A DNA stretch of 45,623 bases from Tieghemiomyces parasiticus (GCA_027575765.1 JANBPT010000310.1:1-45623); one strand, 5' to 3'. Shown: positions 10,200-22,092, numbered from the stretch's first letter. Notes: generated from the letters alone by a model not told the origin. Made by a program: numbers and translations.

Positions 10200-12221
10200 A
10201 TGGGTTTCCAGCTACCCTTTGCCCGCCTTACGGTGATGGTTCTCGCCCTTGCTGTCTTGCAGTCCACCCACGCTACCGATGACTTTCAGTCTAGAGAGTC
10301 GCCCAACTTTGTTGAACTTCTCGCAACTTCCCCCAGTGCTTTCTCACCGGCAAGTTTCCCCGGCAATGACGACGATTCCTACTCTCAGCTGCCTTACCTT
10401 CAGCTTTTACCTGATACCCCGGAGGCCAGCTCAGCGATAGTTAGCCGCGCCGTGTCTACGAGTCCGAGTCGCCAATCGAGCTACCCCGACCATTGGCTGA
10501 TTGATCTCCACAGCGATGTCGACGCCAGCGACAGCGGCGTCATAGGTAATACTGCGAAAGAGACCACGAGCGACGCCAAAACTGTGGCGCCCATACCGCC
10601 TGCATTGGCACTCCCTTCTGACCAAACTCTCAACTTGCCGATCAGTGCCAATTCCACCCCTGAGTCTGAAATTCCGGAAGACTGGGAGGATGTTACGGGA
10701 GACGAGGACCACCCGTTCAAGAACTTTGGTCAGGCTGGCGATGGGACTGAATCGATGCGCTACTTTCGGTCGACTGGCAGGAATTGGGCGGACATGATGG
10801 ACGAAGACAGTGACGACAGCCAGGATGGTAATGAGCTTCGCAGCCTTACTAACCCACAGGTGTCTACAAAGGCTGGTGGTATGACCACCACGGGGTCTCA
10901 CCTTAACCCGTTCGCTCCCAAGAAACCCAAGACCTGGGATCCGATTCCGAAGGTTTCTGAGTCCCTGTTGACCTCTGGTCTAGCCATCGGGACTGATACC
11001 AAGCAATTCCCCACCCTGGCCGAACAGCGCGACATGCCGAACCCGCCCAAGCCTGTACAGGCCCTAGTGGCCCACAACCGCCAAGGCGAGGACCAGCAAC
11101 CGGCGCTGCCGGAGAGTTCGCATGACAACCAGCGCGGCAGTCGCCATCAGCCCAAAGCACCGCAGATTACGCGCTTTGGCCAGGACTACCGCAACAACGT
11201 GCCGCCACCACTGAACCGGCAGAAAGGGATCGCCGTTTACGAACCGCGCACTACTGGCATGCCGCCCCCGCCTAGCAGGACCGATCACAGCGCGGCGAAC
11301 GCTCCTCGGGTCCGGTTGGCAAAGCAGAACATCCGCTCCCGAAAGGATGTGGGCGCCACTGGCTCGGGAAGGCAGCCTGATAAGTTTCGGCTACTGGATC
11401 TGTGCAGCTCGAATGAGGCCCATGTTCCGTTAGTAAAGGCGGAAGCTAACCAACTGGTGGCTGCGGTCAATTCAGCCCTCCATGCCTCGACATCGGGTTT
11501 GGCCCGGATCAGCATGCTTGACGACGTCTATACCCAGCTGTACGAACGACTGCACGCTGCCCATCGGGAAGTTCACGAAGCGTCGGAGGCCGAGATGGAT
11601 TGGTGGAGGCACACCAGCCCCAATACTGTTACGGCGCTTGTGACTAAGATCCTGCCCTACTACTTTGCGGATAAAGGTTTGAACAAGGCTAGTCCCTTCA
11701 ATCAGGCCATGGTAGCCATGGCTCGGCCTGGTTTCATGACTGCGGCCGAAGCCAATTTCGTAAACATCAAGAGATGGATCGGTACCAGGATGAACTTCGA
11801 CTATCTGTATAGCATCGTGGAACCGTTACTAAGCGGTGCAAAGTTCCATTTGATGACAATCAAGATGGACAGCTCCAAAACGTTAATATTCCCTGACGAG
11901 CTAAAACGTATCCACGAAAGGGTCGACGCCACGATCTCTAAACTGACGGCTATGGTCTTCGAAGTACGTGACCATCATGCGGAGCAACAAATGTTTCGAT
12001 TAGCTCATGGCTGGATGTGCCGGGCGCTTCGTGTATCGCTCCTTAACAAGAAGGAGCGAATTATGAGGGATATCACATCCTATGAGCTGAAAGATAATAA
12101 GCGGCGCCAGAGAACCGGACCTCCTATCAGTGAGTCGGACCCTGAGTCGCGATTGTGGAGTGACTTGTCCGGCCCTAACAAAGCCCCGGTGGTGTCACTT
12201 CCCAAGCGCCACTCTTCGTGA
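10200..12221 (+). CDS. secreted protein, tandem family member 3
   Basis: 673-residue paralogue, almost the same length as member 1. ATG at 10200 in AACCATGGG context. Signal peptide at residues 1-25 (hydrophobic core TVMVLALAVLQ, then THAT). The long middle (30-395) is rich in Asp, Ser, Pro and Gln and holds GRNWADMMDEDSDD (193-206), matching the Trp-acidic motif of member 1. KQFPTLAE (268-275) may match the FPVLG segment of member 1. The shared helical domain covers about 395-620, with EMDWWRHTSP (465-474) as its marker. The tail is basic. There are very few cysteines, so it is not a disulfide-rich effector type. Function unknown; the tandem position and shared promoter layout suggest co-expression. 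Confidence 0.84.
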   Translation: MGFQLPFARLTVMVLALAVLQSTHATDDFQSRESPNFVELLATSPSAFSPASFPGNDDDSYSQLPYLQLLPDTPEASSAIVSRAVSTSPSRQSSYPDHWLIDLHSDVDASDSGVIGNTAKETTSDAKTVAPIPPALALPSDQTLNLPISANSTPESEIPEDWEDVTGDEDHPFKNFGQAGDGTESMRYFRSTGRNWADMMDEDSDDSQDGNELRSLTNPQVSTKAGGMTTTGSHLNPFAPKKPKTWDPIPKVSESLLTSGLAIGTDTKQFPTLAEQRDMPNPPKPVQALVAHNRQGEDQQPALPESSHDNQRGSRHQPKAPQITRFGQDYRNNVPPPLNRQKGIAVYEPRTTGMPPPPSRTDHSAANAPRVRLAKQNIRSRKDVGATGSGRQPDKFRLLDLCSSNEAHVPLVKAEANQLVAAVNSALHASTSGLARISMLDDVYTQLYERLHAAHREVHEASEAEMDWWRHTSPNTVTALVTKILPYYFADKGLNKASPFNQAMVAMARPGFMTAAEANFVNIKRWIGTRMNFDYLYSIVEPLLSGAKFHLMTIKMDSSKTLIFPDELKRIHERVDATISKLTAMVFEVRDHHAEQQMFRLAHGWMCRALRVSLLNKKERIMRDITSYELKDNKRRQRTGPPISESDPESRLWSDLSGPNKAPVVSLPKRHSS

Positions 12222-14262
12222 CCGCCTGCTAGCTGCCAGCCTTTCCATATGCTGTCAAACACTCATTCTTCCGAACGACGAGTTACACTCTTTTGAAGCT
12301 TGATGGGCCATTATTTAATAATTTAGACGTAATTAGAATAAATGCACATGGCCCTTGCTACGTCGCATACGTTACGTAGGTGAAAGGGTAGATTAACGTA
12401 GAGGAAAGGTCTTTCTTTTGATTTCCAGTTTACTTCGTTTGGAATATATCCTCTCAGGGAATTAGGAGTCCTAAACGCCCATTCAAAGAGCGATTGATGC
12501 CGTCTACCAGGCCATTCCATGCTACGAAATTACATTTTGAGATGCCGGCGGTTCTTCCTCAGTGTGGTCGATTAAATAGCTATGTACTAATACCCTAACC
12601 TTTAATCACCCAGAAACTGTCGTCGTGTATAACCGTCACGGGGCTACGTAATGAGCTCCCAACTTAATCGGACATCATAGCGGCTATCAATTGCCAGGGC
12701 TGACCGGTCATCGGTGGATCTGTCACAATATTAGCAAATTATTACTCGCCCATGTACTATACCATTGTACTCTTATGGGGAAGTTAGGCATGTCCATAGT
12801 ATATTCCCGGCCACGATGGTTCGCCACCACTACGAAAACAATGTGGGGATATAAACATAGGGAAAACAACATTACGTATTGGGCCTTACATCATATGAGG
12901 CCAGTTGGATATTTGGCCACTCAACTTCACAATACTACTTCATAATATATATTTTGCCGCCCATTGGCTAACCATAGTATACATACGTCTATGGCGACTC
13001 GGTGGAAAATGACCAGGAACTGGGAATACCCAGCGGCCGGTATAATACAGGCCAATTAACCAGGTGAGATTCCCCAAGAACGCTTACCGTTCACCGTGCA
13101 GAAACTGCCCCAGGGCCGCTGAACGTGGCAAGCCACCCCCCTGGGCCCATCGCCCTTTACGTTACTGAACGGCAACCTAGCCAGCACCAGTTTCTTTTAC
13201 CACGATGGAACGTAGATGATGAAACCTTTATGTGGTGCAACGCATGTTACCTGTGCCGCCGCTTCCACACTCAGACTATGTGTACTCTGTCCGACCCCTG
13301 CATTTCCACCGGAAGGAGAAACGCTGCCTATCCAAGATGTTGGCTAGCCATGCTATCAACATACGGGTCCGTCCATATTGGGGATTTCAATTCCACCCTC
13401 GTATGGCGCGTGTATCAGGTAAGCGCGATCGACGTCTGCACCCGTATATTCCATAAACCTCCCCCCGCACATAACCACGTTAAATTTACACAAGCCCGTC
13501 TCGGTTTAATGCCAATGAACTAATATGGTGTCATTGGTATATTCTGACATTCGCAATTCTTTATCGGGTCGCTAAAATATATTTCAACCCGTCATTTTAC
13601 AATGGTATATTAGGGCGGTGGGAGCTACGATGGCTAATTCACTACATTTATTTTTCTAACGTGGACAGTCTTATCTAATATTGATAATATAGGTGTGCAA
13701 TTGGCCCTAAATGTCATGTGCCACTCCACTAAGAATTCAGCAGTGCAGAAGAAGGAAAATGAGGGGAGGGGGAAATTCAAAAGCAGAGCTTGTCCCCACT
13801 AAGAGTCTAGTAAGGGGCGAGGTACCCGCGGGAGGGTCCGGTACCCCAATCAGTACCCTGTCTTATTAAGAGGCCGTTGGTGGTCTTCGACATTCCCCTA
13901 CTTCCCCTAAGAGCTGACTCGACATTATTATCATCACCAGGGCTTGCTTACCCTAAACGCCCCATCCTTGGCCCGCCCCCTCCCTAATCTTCTTGCTACG
14001 TAATCCACTGTATCCGAGGGGGCAGTGGGACCACGCCCAATCCATCGTAACTATGATGGTGACCTATTACACCTGAATCCGTTTTAGCTTCTAATGTCTA
14101 GTTAGCCAAGAAGTCAGTCGGCCATGGCAGTATAAATCTAGTTCTAGAGAAAAAACACCTTGCTGGGCCACCAGACGATCCAATCTTTGTTGGACATTGG
14201 CCGAGTTACCTTTATCACGGGATATATCGGCCAAGGCTACCCACCCTTACTCAGAATATATA
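12222..14262. other. intergenic region with no recognised gene
   Basis: About 2 kb between the third family gene and the mariner insertion. Scattered short frames only; the longest (13125-13523) has an unconvincing composition. A poly(A) signal candidate lies near the left end. Confidence 0.6.
12337..12342 (+). terminator. possible poly(A) signal of third secreted-protein gene
   Basis: AATAAA about 115 bp after the stop codon, in an AT-rich stretch. Placement is right for a 3' end signal, but the hexamer is common by chance. Confidence 0.35.
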
Positions 14263-14264
14263 TA

Positions 14265-14291
14265 CAGGTGCTACCAAATGTTGTGAGGATT
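14265..14291 (+). repeat. left terminal inverted repeat of mariner element
   Basis: Begins CAGGTGCTACCAAATG directly after the TA target. It matches the reverse complement of 15498-15524 except at the first base. Confidence 0.92.
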
Positions 14292-14424
14292 TTAAGCGGG
14301 AGGTCTCAGATCGCAGTGCTTCAGATGAAACTTAAGAGAGTCAATGATGCTGAGTCAATTGGTATAAACCACTCCAGGATTGAATCATTTTTGCCTTCAC
14401 AGCTTGCTTTTTTAACCGTCCATC

Positions 14425-15495
14425 ATGCCTATTTTTCAAACCCCCTCCTCCACTCCACCCAAGTTAACCAGGCGTGATGTGTGGATCCTCATTTATATTA
14501 TTATCTGGAGGGCTGCAAGGCAGATGATATTTTTAACGTTTTGACATCCAAGCTGGGCTCAGCTGGCCCTAGCCACTCCACCATCTACAGGTGGCTGGCT
14601 CGCTTTTGCACAGGTCACTATTCATTTGCAAATGATCCTTGTTCTGACCGCCCATCAGATGACATTGGTGCATATCATAGGGACGTGATCCTGAGATGGC
14701 TGGGGGAAGACCCTCGACTTACTGCTGAGCAGCTGGCCCATGCCTGCCACACTTCCCCTAGTACCATGCACAATGTCCTGCGCAGGGACCTCCACAACCT
14801 CACCGATGACCAGTGCCATTAGCGGTTACGGTTTACCCCCTGTGTTCCTGGAGAAATTTGATGGGGCCAGTGACTACCTGCTGGACTCCATCGTCACAGG
14901 TGATGAGACTTGGGTGTACCTTTATGACCCCCCTGCTGGCTCCAATCGCCGGAAGTGGTGTCCTAAACGTGGCCCTGTCCCAACTGAGACCCGCCAAGGT
15001 CGTACCCCACCCAAGGTGATGCTGACCATTTATTTCACCAGGCGTGGCTTGTTACACCTGAGCGTCATGCCCCCAGGTGTCAAGGTCTCCCCCGAGCTCT
15101 ATGTAGAGTATGGGTTGAAGCCCATGGTCCAGGCCTGGGTGAAGGCACGTGGAAGTCTGGACCGTCACCCCCTGCGGCTTCACCATAATAATGCACCACC
15201 GCATTGTGCTGCAGCTACTCAGGCCTACATTTCCGACCCTATGCTCAAACTTCTGCCAGCCCCTCCCTACAGTCCTGATCTGGCCCCCTGCGACTCCTGG
15301 CTGTTCAGGAATATCAAACAGCGGCTGAGGGGCAAGGAGTTCAGCACAGTGGAGGCGGTCGTGGACGCCTGGCAATTGCAGTTAGCCAGGCTCTAGCCAA
15401 ATGACTATAGAGCCTGTTTTGATAGATGGATAGAAAGGGCTCGCCGAGTGGTACAGAGTGGTGGCAGTTACATTGAATTGACATCATTTGACTAA
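14425..15495 (+). pseudogene. mariner transposase, broken by two frameshifts and a stop
   Basis: Mariner DD34D transposase remnant. Reading starts at the ATG at 14425, moves to another frame near 14500, and carries a helix-turn-helix region there (SHSTIYRWLARF). It moves back near 14810 and then holds the catalytic domain. TGDETW (first Asp, codon 14902-14904) and YSPDLAPCD (third Asp, 15292-15294) are intact. The second Asp is Asn: the usual HHDNAPPH reads HHNNAPPH (AAT at 15187). Exactly 34 residues separate that position from the third Asp, which fits DD34D mariners. An in-frame TAG at 15394-15396 cuts off the last 32 codons, which continue in frame to TAA at 15493. With these lesions it cannot make active enzyme. 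Confidence 0.93.
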
Positions 15496-15497
15496 GC

Positions 15498-15524
15498 AAT
15501 CCTCACAACATTTGGTAGCACCTA
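15498..15524 (-). repeat. right terminal inverted repeat of mariner element
   Basis: Inverted copy of 14265-14291, starting two bases after the transposase stop codon and ending at the TA duplication. Confidence 0.92.
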
Positions 15525-15526
15525 TA

Positions 15527-16803
15527 TTTATATTTCATGAAAGAAGGCGTGGTAGGTATAAACCTGAGAGACTAGGTATTCGATGAATAAAGCAAGTTGG
15601 GCAATATGTGTAGGTGTGATGTAAGGTAATGATGAATCTCCTGACTTGGTGGGCCTCGTCAAGTGTTATATATTCTCGAGCCCAGGTCTTCGCGTTGGCC
15701 GTAGAGGAGTCTGTGGATGCAAGGGAAGGTTCGTGCGGCTGTTCGTTGGGTGGGAGTGAACCATACCAGGGAAAGGAGCCGTGGCAAAGGGGGGGAGGCT
15801 TAAGGGTGTTTCGGACGAGAACAAGGGGCAATGAAAGTCAATCAGGTGGCGGCCGATGGTGACCTGGAGGCGCATACATAAGTCATGGGGCCCGTTAAGG
15901 CTTGTACCAGGGGTTTTGGGGTCTAATAGCAAAATCCCCCCTGGTTCTTTTCCCCGCTATCGCTCCATCGAAGGCAACCTTCATCGATCGCAAAACGGTA
16001 ATTCGGGGCTAAATCAAGGAATGGTACGCCGGAGGGAGTGGTATACGACGGTTTTGAAACCAGGCTGCGAGTTATCCATTCTCAGAGATTGGCTGCCCTC
16101 GAGATTCCATGTGGAGAGAACCTACTTGTCTCCTTGGTTTTGTGCCGAATTGGTGAACGGTGTATTGTTACCACCCATCACATTCCTTGTCGTACCCCGT
16201 ACCTGTATATAAAAATGAATATCCGGGCTGATTTACGGAAATTTAATAGGACTTACTTCTACGGTCAAAAAACGGCGCGCATTGCGGGCTTCGGATGCAA
16301 AACAAAATGTAAACAACAATCAAAATGCCAATAAATGAACGGGTGATAGTACAAGGTGGAAAATAAATGGGGATGAAGAATTGGTGGCCAGTTGATGAAT
16401 GGTAATGGGGCGATGTCTGGGGGATTATGGATGAAAAATTACACTGAAACAATAACATGGTACGGCAGCATTTTGGGGCATAAAATAGCTAGTAGGCCCA
16501 CTACCGAGTACATATGGCGGCCATTCATTCCCTATCAATAGTGCCGAGGAGAATGGTGTAAGAGGAACGACGGGTGGCCCATTGGAGTACAGTCAGAATC
16601 CGAAAATGAAGAATCCCACTAACCGCTAAGGGAAAGTGGATAACTTAGGGCTTGAGCCAACGCTCCTTCATTTCGCAAAAGGCCCTATAGCCATGGACCA
16701 TGCCGGGGCTGATGCCGCATCCGCTATCTGCGCTACGCCTGGGAAAATGGATTGCACTACAGAGACCCCCTGGTGCCAGATGAACAGCATAACCCCTGGC
16801 AAT
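15527..16803. other. intergenic region with no recognised gene
   Basis: About 1.3 kb between the mariner and the 3' end of the homeodomain gene. Only short frames; nothing recognised. Confidence 0.6.
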
Positions 16804-17880
16804 TTAAGGGTACGGCACGTAGCGCTGAGAGCGAGTCCGCCGTTCGGCGACAGGCTCGTAGGTGTAGCCGCCGAGGACAGAGGGAGGTAGGGAAGATAGG
16901 GCACCGTCAGTGGTAAAAGATTCCGGGGGGAAGGAAGTGACGGTCGCGGGGGCCGACATGGGGTAGGATGCCATGAAGAAACTGTCCGTGGTGCGCGGGG
17001 CGGTGTCATTGTCCCCCAAGCCAAACCCGAAAGTTGGGGTACCCGAAGCGTGGGCGGGACCGTCGAGTGGCGTGGCAGGTGGTGTGACGAAGTTGCACGC
17101 CAGGCTGTAGGGACCCAGGGACGACGTAGTGTCGAACGCGGGGGACGAGGACCAGAAAGGACCGCTACTGGTACCCATGGGCGTGATGGGTGAGCTCAGA
17201 TGGTGGGGTGTTAGACCTTCCATCGGCGAGGCCGGCACCGAGCAGCCGCTCCCGTCGCCAGGAAAGCGGCCAAAGAAGGCGGCCGGGTCCAGCGTCAACC
17301 CCCGGTCGGAGTGGAAGTTGAAGTGGGAGATCAAGGTGGCACTGGAGTCACTACTGAATCCCATCGGGAGCGTAGAGGCGAAACTGGCCGCTGAGGACTC
17401 CGGGGGCGGGGGTGGGTTCCCACCCGCGGCGGCACGCGAGAAGGCTGAGGGACGACCACGCTGAGGGGCTTGAGGTTGCTTGTTGGACGGGTTGCGTCCT
17501 TTCATGCGGAGGGCCTGGCGGCGATTCTGGAACCAAATCTGCACGGTCCGTGGGGCCATGTTGAGCTGGGCGGCGAGTTGCCGGCGGAGTTCAGTGGAGG
17601 GAAAGTAGGTCTGTTCAAATACCCGGTTGAGTACATTGACTTGCTCTGGGGTTGCGCGCTTACGCTTAGCCTTTAGTACATAGGATAGCGGGATCTCGTC
17701 CGCGTCTTCGCTATATCCCATGTAGTAGCCGCCGGAGTGGGAACGGGCGGAAGCTACTGGGGCGGAGGATTCGGTGGAGGAAGTGGTCAGAGCACCGTCG
17801 GACACCGACCGCAGTAGCTGCGGTGGTGAGTTGACGGCGCTGTTCAGGGGACTAGGGTAGGAATTATTGCAGCTGGTCAT
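16804..17880 (-). CDS. homeodomain transcription factor
   Basis: 358-residue single-exon nuclear DNA-binding protein. The start is the ATG at 17880 (G at -3); the frame can be read 11 codons further upstream but only from a TTG. A typical homeodomain occupies about residues 71-128. It has a basic N-terminal arm (KRKRATPEQ) and a recognition helix with TVQIWFQNRRQALR, including the invariant Trp, Phe, Asn and Arg of helix 3 and Gln at position 50. The remaining ~230 residues are Ser/Pro/Thr/Gly-rich, as in activation regions of fungal homeodomain proteins. Too little is conserved outside the domain to name an orthologue. Upstream lies a long gene-poor region that may hold its control elements; a TATATAT-type sequence near 18055-18063 is about 175 bp before the start. 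Confidence 0.9.
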   Translation of the reverse strand: MTSCNNSYPSPLNSAVNSPPQLLRSVSDGALTTSSTESSAPVASARSHSGGYYMGYSEDADEIPLSYVLKAKRKRATPEQVNVLNRVFEQTYFPSTELRRQLAAQLNMAPRTVQIWFQNRRQALRMKGRNPSNKQPQAPQRGRPSAFSRAAAGGNPPPPPESSAASFASTLPMGFSSDSSATLISHFNFHSDRGLTLDPAAFFGRFPGDGSGCSVPASPMEGLTPHHLSSPITPMGTSSGPFWSSSPAFDTTSSLGPYSLACNFVTPPATPLDGPAHASGTPTFGFGLGDNDTAPRTTDSFFMASYPMSAPATVTSFPPESFTTDGALSSLPPSVLGGYTYEPVAERRTRSQRYVPYP

Positions 17881-18992
17881 TTCGAGCAAGTTGAGCAGGT
17901 GTAAGAGAAACAATGTTGTGAAGGATGGAGGGTAGACTGGGCACCAGAATCAATCGACGGGTGACGGATTGGGATAGACAGATACACTGAGTGGGATGAA
18001 GTAGGACTACTTGAGGACGACTGTCCGACACGGTTGGAAACCAATAAACGAGGGGATATATAGAGAGCAGTAGAGGCGGCGATGATCGAAATGTCGGTAT
18101 GGAAAGTCAGCTGGAAGTATAACGTGATAATTGGTATACGTGACGGTTTAGTTGAAATGCTGAGGCCAAATAGATGAGGATATAGATTGAGCTGCCATGA
18201 CGACGGGGAGCGGGTGGAGTTTTATAGCTTCTTCCCAGACTGCACAGTCTAGGTGGCATAAATGGGAAAGCGGCCGGGGAATTAGAAGTACTGACCCAAG
18301 CGATCTCCGCCATTGCTGTGAGATGCACATTAGGCTCGGCGCCCCAGCCTCGACCCGGCGGAGTGTACCAGGCAGTGGGGAAGCCCGGGTAAAGGGGCTC
18401 CCGAAGAGTGATTAGCCAGATGGGGTGGGCAGAGGGTTCGAGCCAGAAAAATTGGGGTCGATAAGTCAGGGTAAGATGGACCCCTCCTCTTCTTCCCACT
18501 CGAGCGGACTGTCAAAAGGGACAGCGGTGCGGGTATGGAGCGGAATACCGTTCGAAAACCGGCGTGGTGCCCGCTTCACACTCCCCCTCCCAACCATCTC
18601 CTCCCCGCTAAATCTGCTGCCCGGGCCATAGCCCTCGGGGCGGAGGCTAGCGACATCCCTCTCTCCCCCTTCCCCACCATCGCTCTCACTTGGCACTCCC
18701 TGTTGCCAGGTGCAGAACACTGACGTGGGGGCGGTGGATCCGGTCGGGCCGTAAGGAGGATGGATTTGGAGGAGGGCAGTGGTGGGTGAAGTGACCAGCC
18801 GGAGCGGGAGACGCCACCACCGCACGCCTGTACACTCCGCAGCGAATGAGGTGTACGGTTTGACCAGAACAAGAGCTCTGGGGGAGCAGTACCAGGGGAG
18901 CTATTCAGTGGACGGATGAGGTAGGGGGGAGAAGGTGAGGGGAAGTGGGAGGCGACCGACTTAAGCTTTGGCTAAGATAGGAGGCACACGGT

Positions 18993-19010
18993 CGCGCGCG
19001 CGTGTGTGTG
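18993..19010. repeat. alternating purine-pyrimidine tract
   Basis: Eighteen bases of CG repeats passing into TG repeats, a composition known to favour Z-DNA. Function not shown. Confidence 0.6.
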
Positions 19011-22000
19011 AGGTTTACTCTCCCCTCCCCCGGCTGTTTTGGCCAGGCCTATGAGCTCGGTCTCGTCCCGGCGGGAAAGGCTGGCTGGCCACGTTTAGCC
19101 CGGTTAGCCTACCAGGCTCTGCGCACCCGTCTCCCTGCCCCTCCTTCACGTCGTTGCTCCTTTGCGAGGTGGCCATTCTCGACGGAGGTATGCTCTAGAT
19201 TCTGTCTCCTTGAGCCCTGAGCGGCTTCCGGACTGACTAGTAGGGATAGAACTTGCATAGACGATAGTAGTTATAAGGTAATATGAAGAGGGGAGCGTCG
19301 GCCAGCCGTAGATAGGCCTCTGGCGCTCCAGCCAGAACCGTGGCCATGCGCCCCTGGGTTGACGTTGATCCCTTCTGGAGTGGACCCTGACCGAAATCCC
19401 CTCTGCGAATCATTCCTGGGTCGGTCCAATTCGGTTGTGTCGGCCGCTGTATGGACCGTATGACGCCTTACCTTCCCTGGCTACCGCGTGGCCCTCTTGC
19501 AATCCCCTGGGGTAGAGGAAGGAATACGTGGTACGGCGGGATGCGCCTCAGCTGAATAAAGCCCCCGGTACTGGAGTGATCGCTGGCGTTTACCAGCCAC
19601 CCCTGGCCTTTATTTACCCTAAAGATGCACCGGCGGGTAATGGGTGGGCCATGTGTGTCAGCATGAGGGGGGAGAATGAGCGAAGTACCAACGTGGTCCC
19701 ACGCGCACGTGGATTGCCGTAAACAAACGGCAACCGGGTCCAAGAGCGCCGATCCTCGTGGTATACTGATCCCGTACTGCCACCGAGCACCCGTACGGTC
19801 GCCAGTGTCAGAGACCCAAGCGCACCAACCACTACTCGATTGACCTGCTTTACTGGCGATGCTTTGAGCTCTGACCTATTGCAACTAATTTGTGTAGGTT
19901 AATGGAAAAAGACCCGGTCGAAAGGCTTCGGCTACTTTGCCCAGTGTGGGGCACACTTTCGCCTGAAGGAGGTAGGAGGGGCGGGCGGACAATGCCCTAA
20001 GATAAATCCAGTGAGCATGGAGACGAACACTGTCAACACTGGCTAGTTCGTCCGGCTAATGTTCACGGTGAGGTTATGGGGCACCAATTCGCATACTGTG
20101 GCATGGCAGGTTCCGAAGGAAGAAAAGTGGCGGCGCGGGGAACAGTAGAGGTTGGGCGGTGTGTTCAGAAGAATTCCACACTCGGAAAGCTGTGCCCGCA
20201 CTCCTTCACACTATCAGTTCGCGGAGCTGGTAGTCGGGGGTATCAGGGAGAGTTGAACCAGGAAAAGATAAGAAACGAGTCCCTGAGCCGACTATAGTAA
20301 GGCTCTTAACACCGTGGGCACCAGGAGTGTGGTTTAGCTCACCCACCCCGAGGTGCATAATGACTTAAGGAATGGATAGGCACCATACAAGGAAACGTCT
20401 AACTCGGTTAGTTGACCATCGCCAGTCCGGCGACGCCTACCATGCCAGAATATTGTTTATTATTGCACTTCATTGGACCCATGGATTGAATCGGGATGGA
20501 GGATGGTATGGGTATTTTGTGGGCCACGTTTTCTGACTGCCTTGTTGCGGCTAACGATCAGGGTACCCTGGGATATACAGGCTTTCTGACCTTTTTTCAA
20601 GTTGCTGGTGGGCCGCCTGAACCGATTGTCAGAATGAAGGTGGGGCACAAACCGCAACATTAGGGCAATTCGATTACTTACCTTCGTAATCATATGCCTG
20701 GGCCCACCAGCCAAACTGGGTATCTACTGGTTCCCAGAGTGTTTTTTGCTGGGCCACAGATCATTGAGGGACTTGACCATATAGTGCTTGCAAAAAGAGA
20801 GCCAATCGCACGGGACACTACCTGTTCGTTGTGCGCACGGGTGAGTGACTGCTATGAACAGTCCGAGTGCTGTCTATGGGGTAGTTTTCTCTATCCCATT
20901 GGGATATTGAGTTGAAGCAACATTACCGGTCCCTGTGGGCAATCATTACTAATAATTCACATTCCTGGGTATGACAGTCGAGCGGATGGAATACAAGCAG
21001 TCGGACCATGCCGCGCGTAGCTTCGAAAAGTCCGAAGGGGTCGCTCTCGGTTGTATCTCATATACTTCTTATTGACAAGCCAGTAGCAGTAGCTCTATAC
21101 CATTCCCTCGCCTTGCCTCGACATCCCTAGGAATAAGACTGGCACTTAAGGTGGGACAGTCTGATCACTAGGAGACCAGTTTACGATGTATTCCCCTGTC
21201 TCCCAGTTCTGCATCGGCCCAGGCATTTTCTTATATGGCTTGGACCTGGCGATCTGAGTTGCCGGGGTAAACTTTCGATCCCGAGAGCTGCCTGGCCCCG
21301 ATGGTCAGGTCAAGCATGTCTCCGCAGGCGCAGTGAACAGCACCCGACTTCGCACCTTACCAGGCCCTCTCACGCTACCAGCAATATCCGTTTGTGGTGG
21401 TGAAAATTAGGGAGGTGAGGTGGGGGTTTGTGGGCAGTTGTGTCATTGCATTGGTTTTGTGCAGTATATATCACCACATACTCCTACCTTGCACGCGCGT
21501 AGATGACAACGATGACCGAGTGTGATTAGTCGCGGGTATCTTCAGAATACTATTGCATTTGACAGTGTGACTGGACTAGAAACTGTAATTGGCCCCATTC
21601 CCTGAGTGTTGGTCCTGCCCCTTGCCCTACTCTGCCGTAAAGTGGAAATCAAGAACCAGGGGATACACGGGCAACGGAGTACACGGGAAACATGGTGCCA
21701 AGACCTGCTACTTTCGTGAAGTGATACAACATATGCCTGAGATATCATTACCATATACGGATGGTTGGAGTCCGGCTGAGTTGAGTCATTTGTGTTGCAC
21801 TAGCCCTGGTCCCCTATCACATCGACTTTCTTGTTTCGAGGACGAGCGGCCGTTCCGTTGGTGTAATAAAGTAGTATTTCTGCACCCTTTATTCATCACA
21901 TTATCAGTTCGGCCGGCAGCAAGGGACGATAGGGGTAACAGGCAAGCCTATGACTGGCTTTTTGTGGCCCCATGGTCCGTGGTGGATGTATATTTATGCA

Positions 22001-22092
22001 TGGACACATAAATTTATTTTCACAGAGAATAATGATTACGCAAACGGCCTGTCCGGGCAGCGAAATAGTGCGAGAAAATTAAAGCGCGTGCG

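Larger units (their letters stand above)
14265..15524 (+). mobile_element. complete but inactivated mariner element
   Basis: A 1,260-bp element with terminal inverted repeats of 27 bp at both ends (one mismatch, at the outermost base) and TA at 14263-14264 and 15525-15526 as target-site duplication. This is the size and structure of Tc1/mariner elements. It carries one transposase gene on the plus strand, which is broken. Two partial copies of the same family form the window's edges. Confidence 0.95.

Noticed and set aside
13125..13523. 132-codon frame before the mariner
   Set aside because: Cys/His-scattered composition and no repeatable motif spacing; not GC3-rich.
18434..18446. Possible tRNA B box (GGGTTCGAGCC)
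   Set aside because: No A box and no cloverleaf can be formed around it.
18107..18872. Several frames open on both strands upstream of the homeodomain gene
   Set aside because: GC-rich DNA leaves all frames open; products are Pro/Gly/Ser-rich without domains.
21589..22011. 140-codon frame in the gene-poor block
   Set aside because: No domain, weak codon bias, and start context not distinctive.
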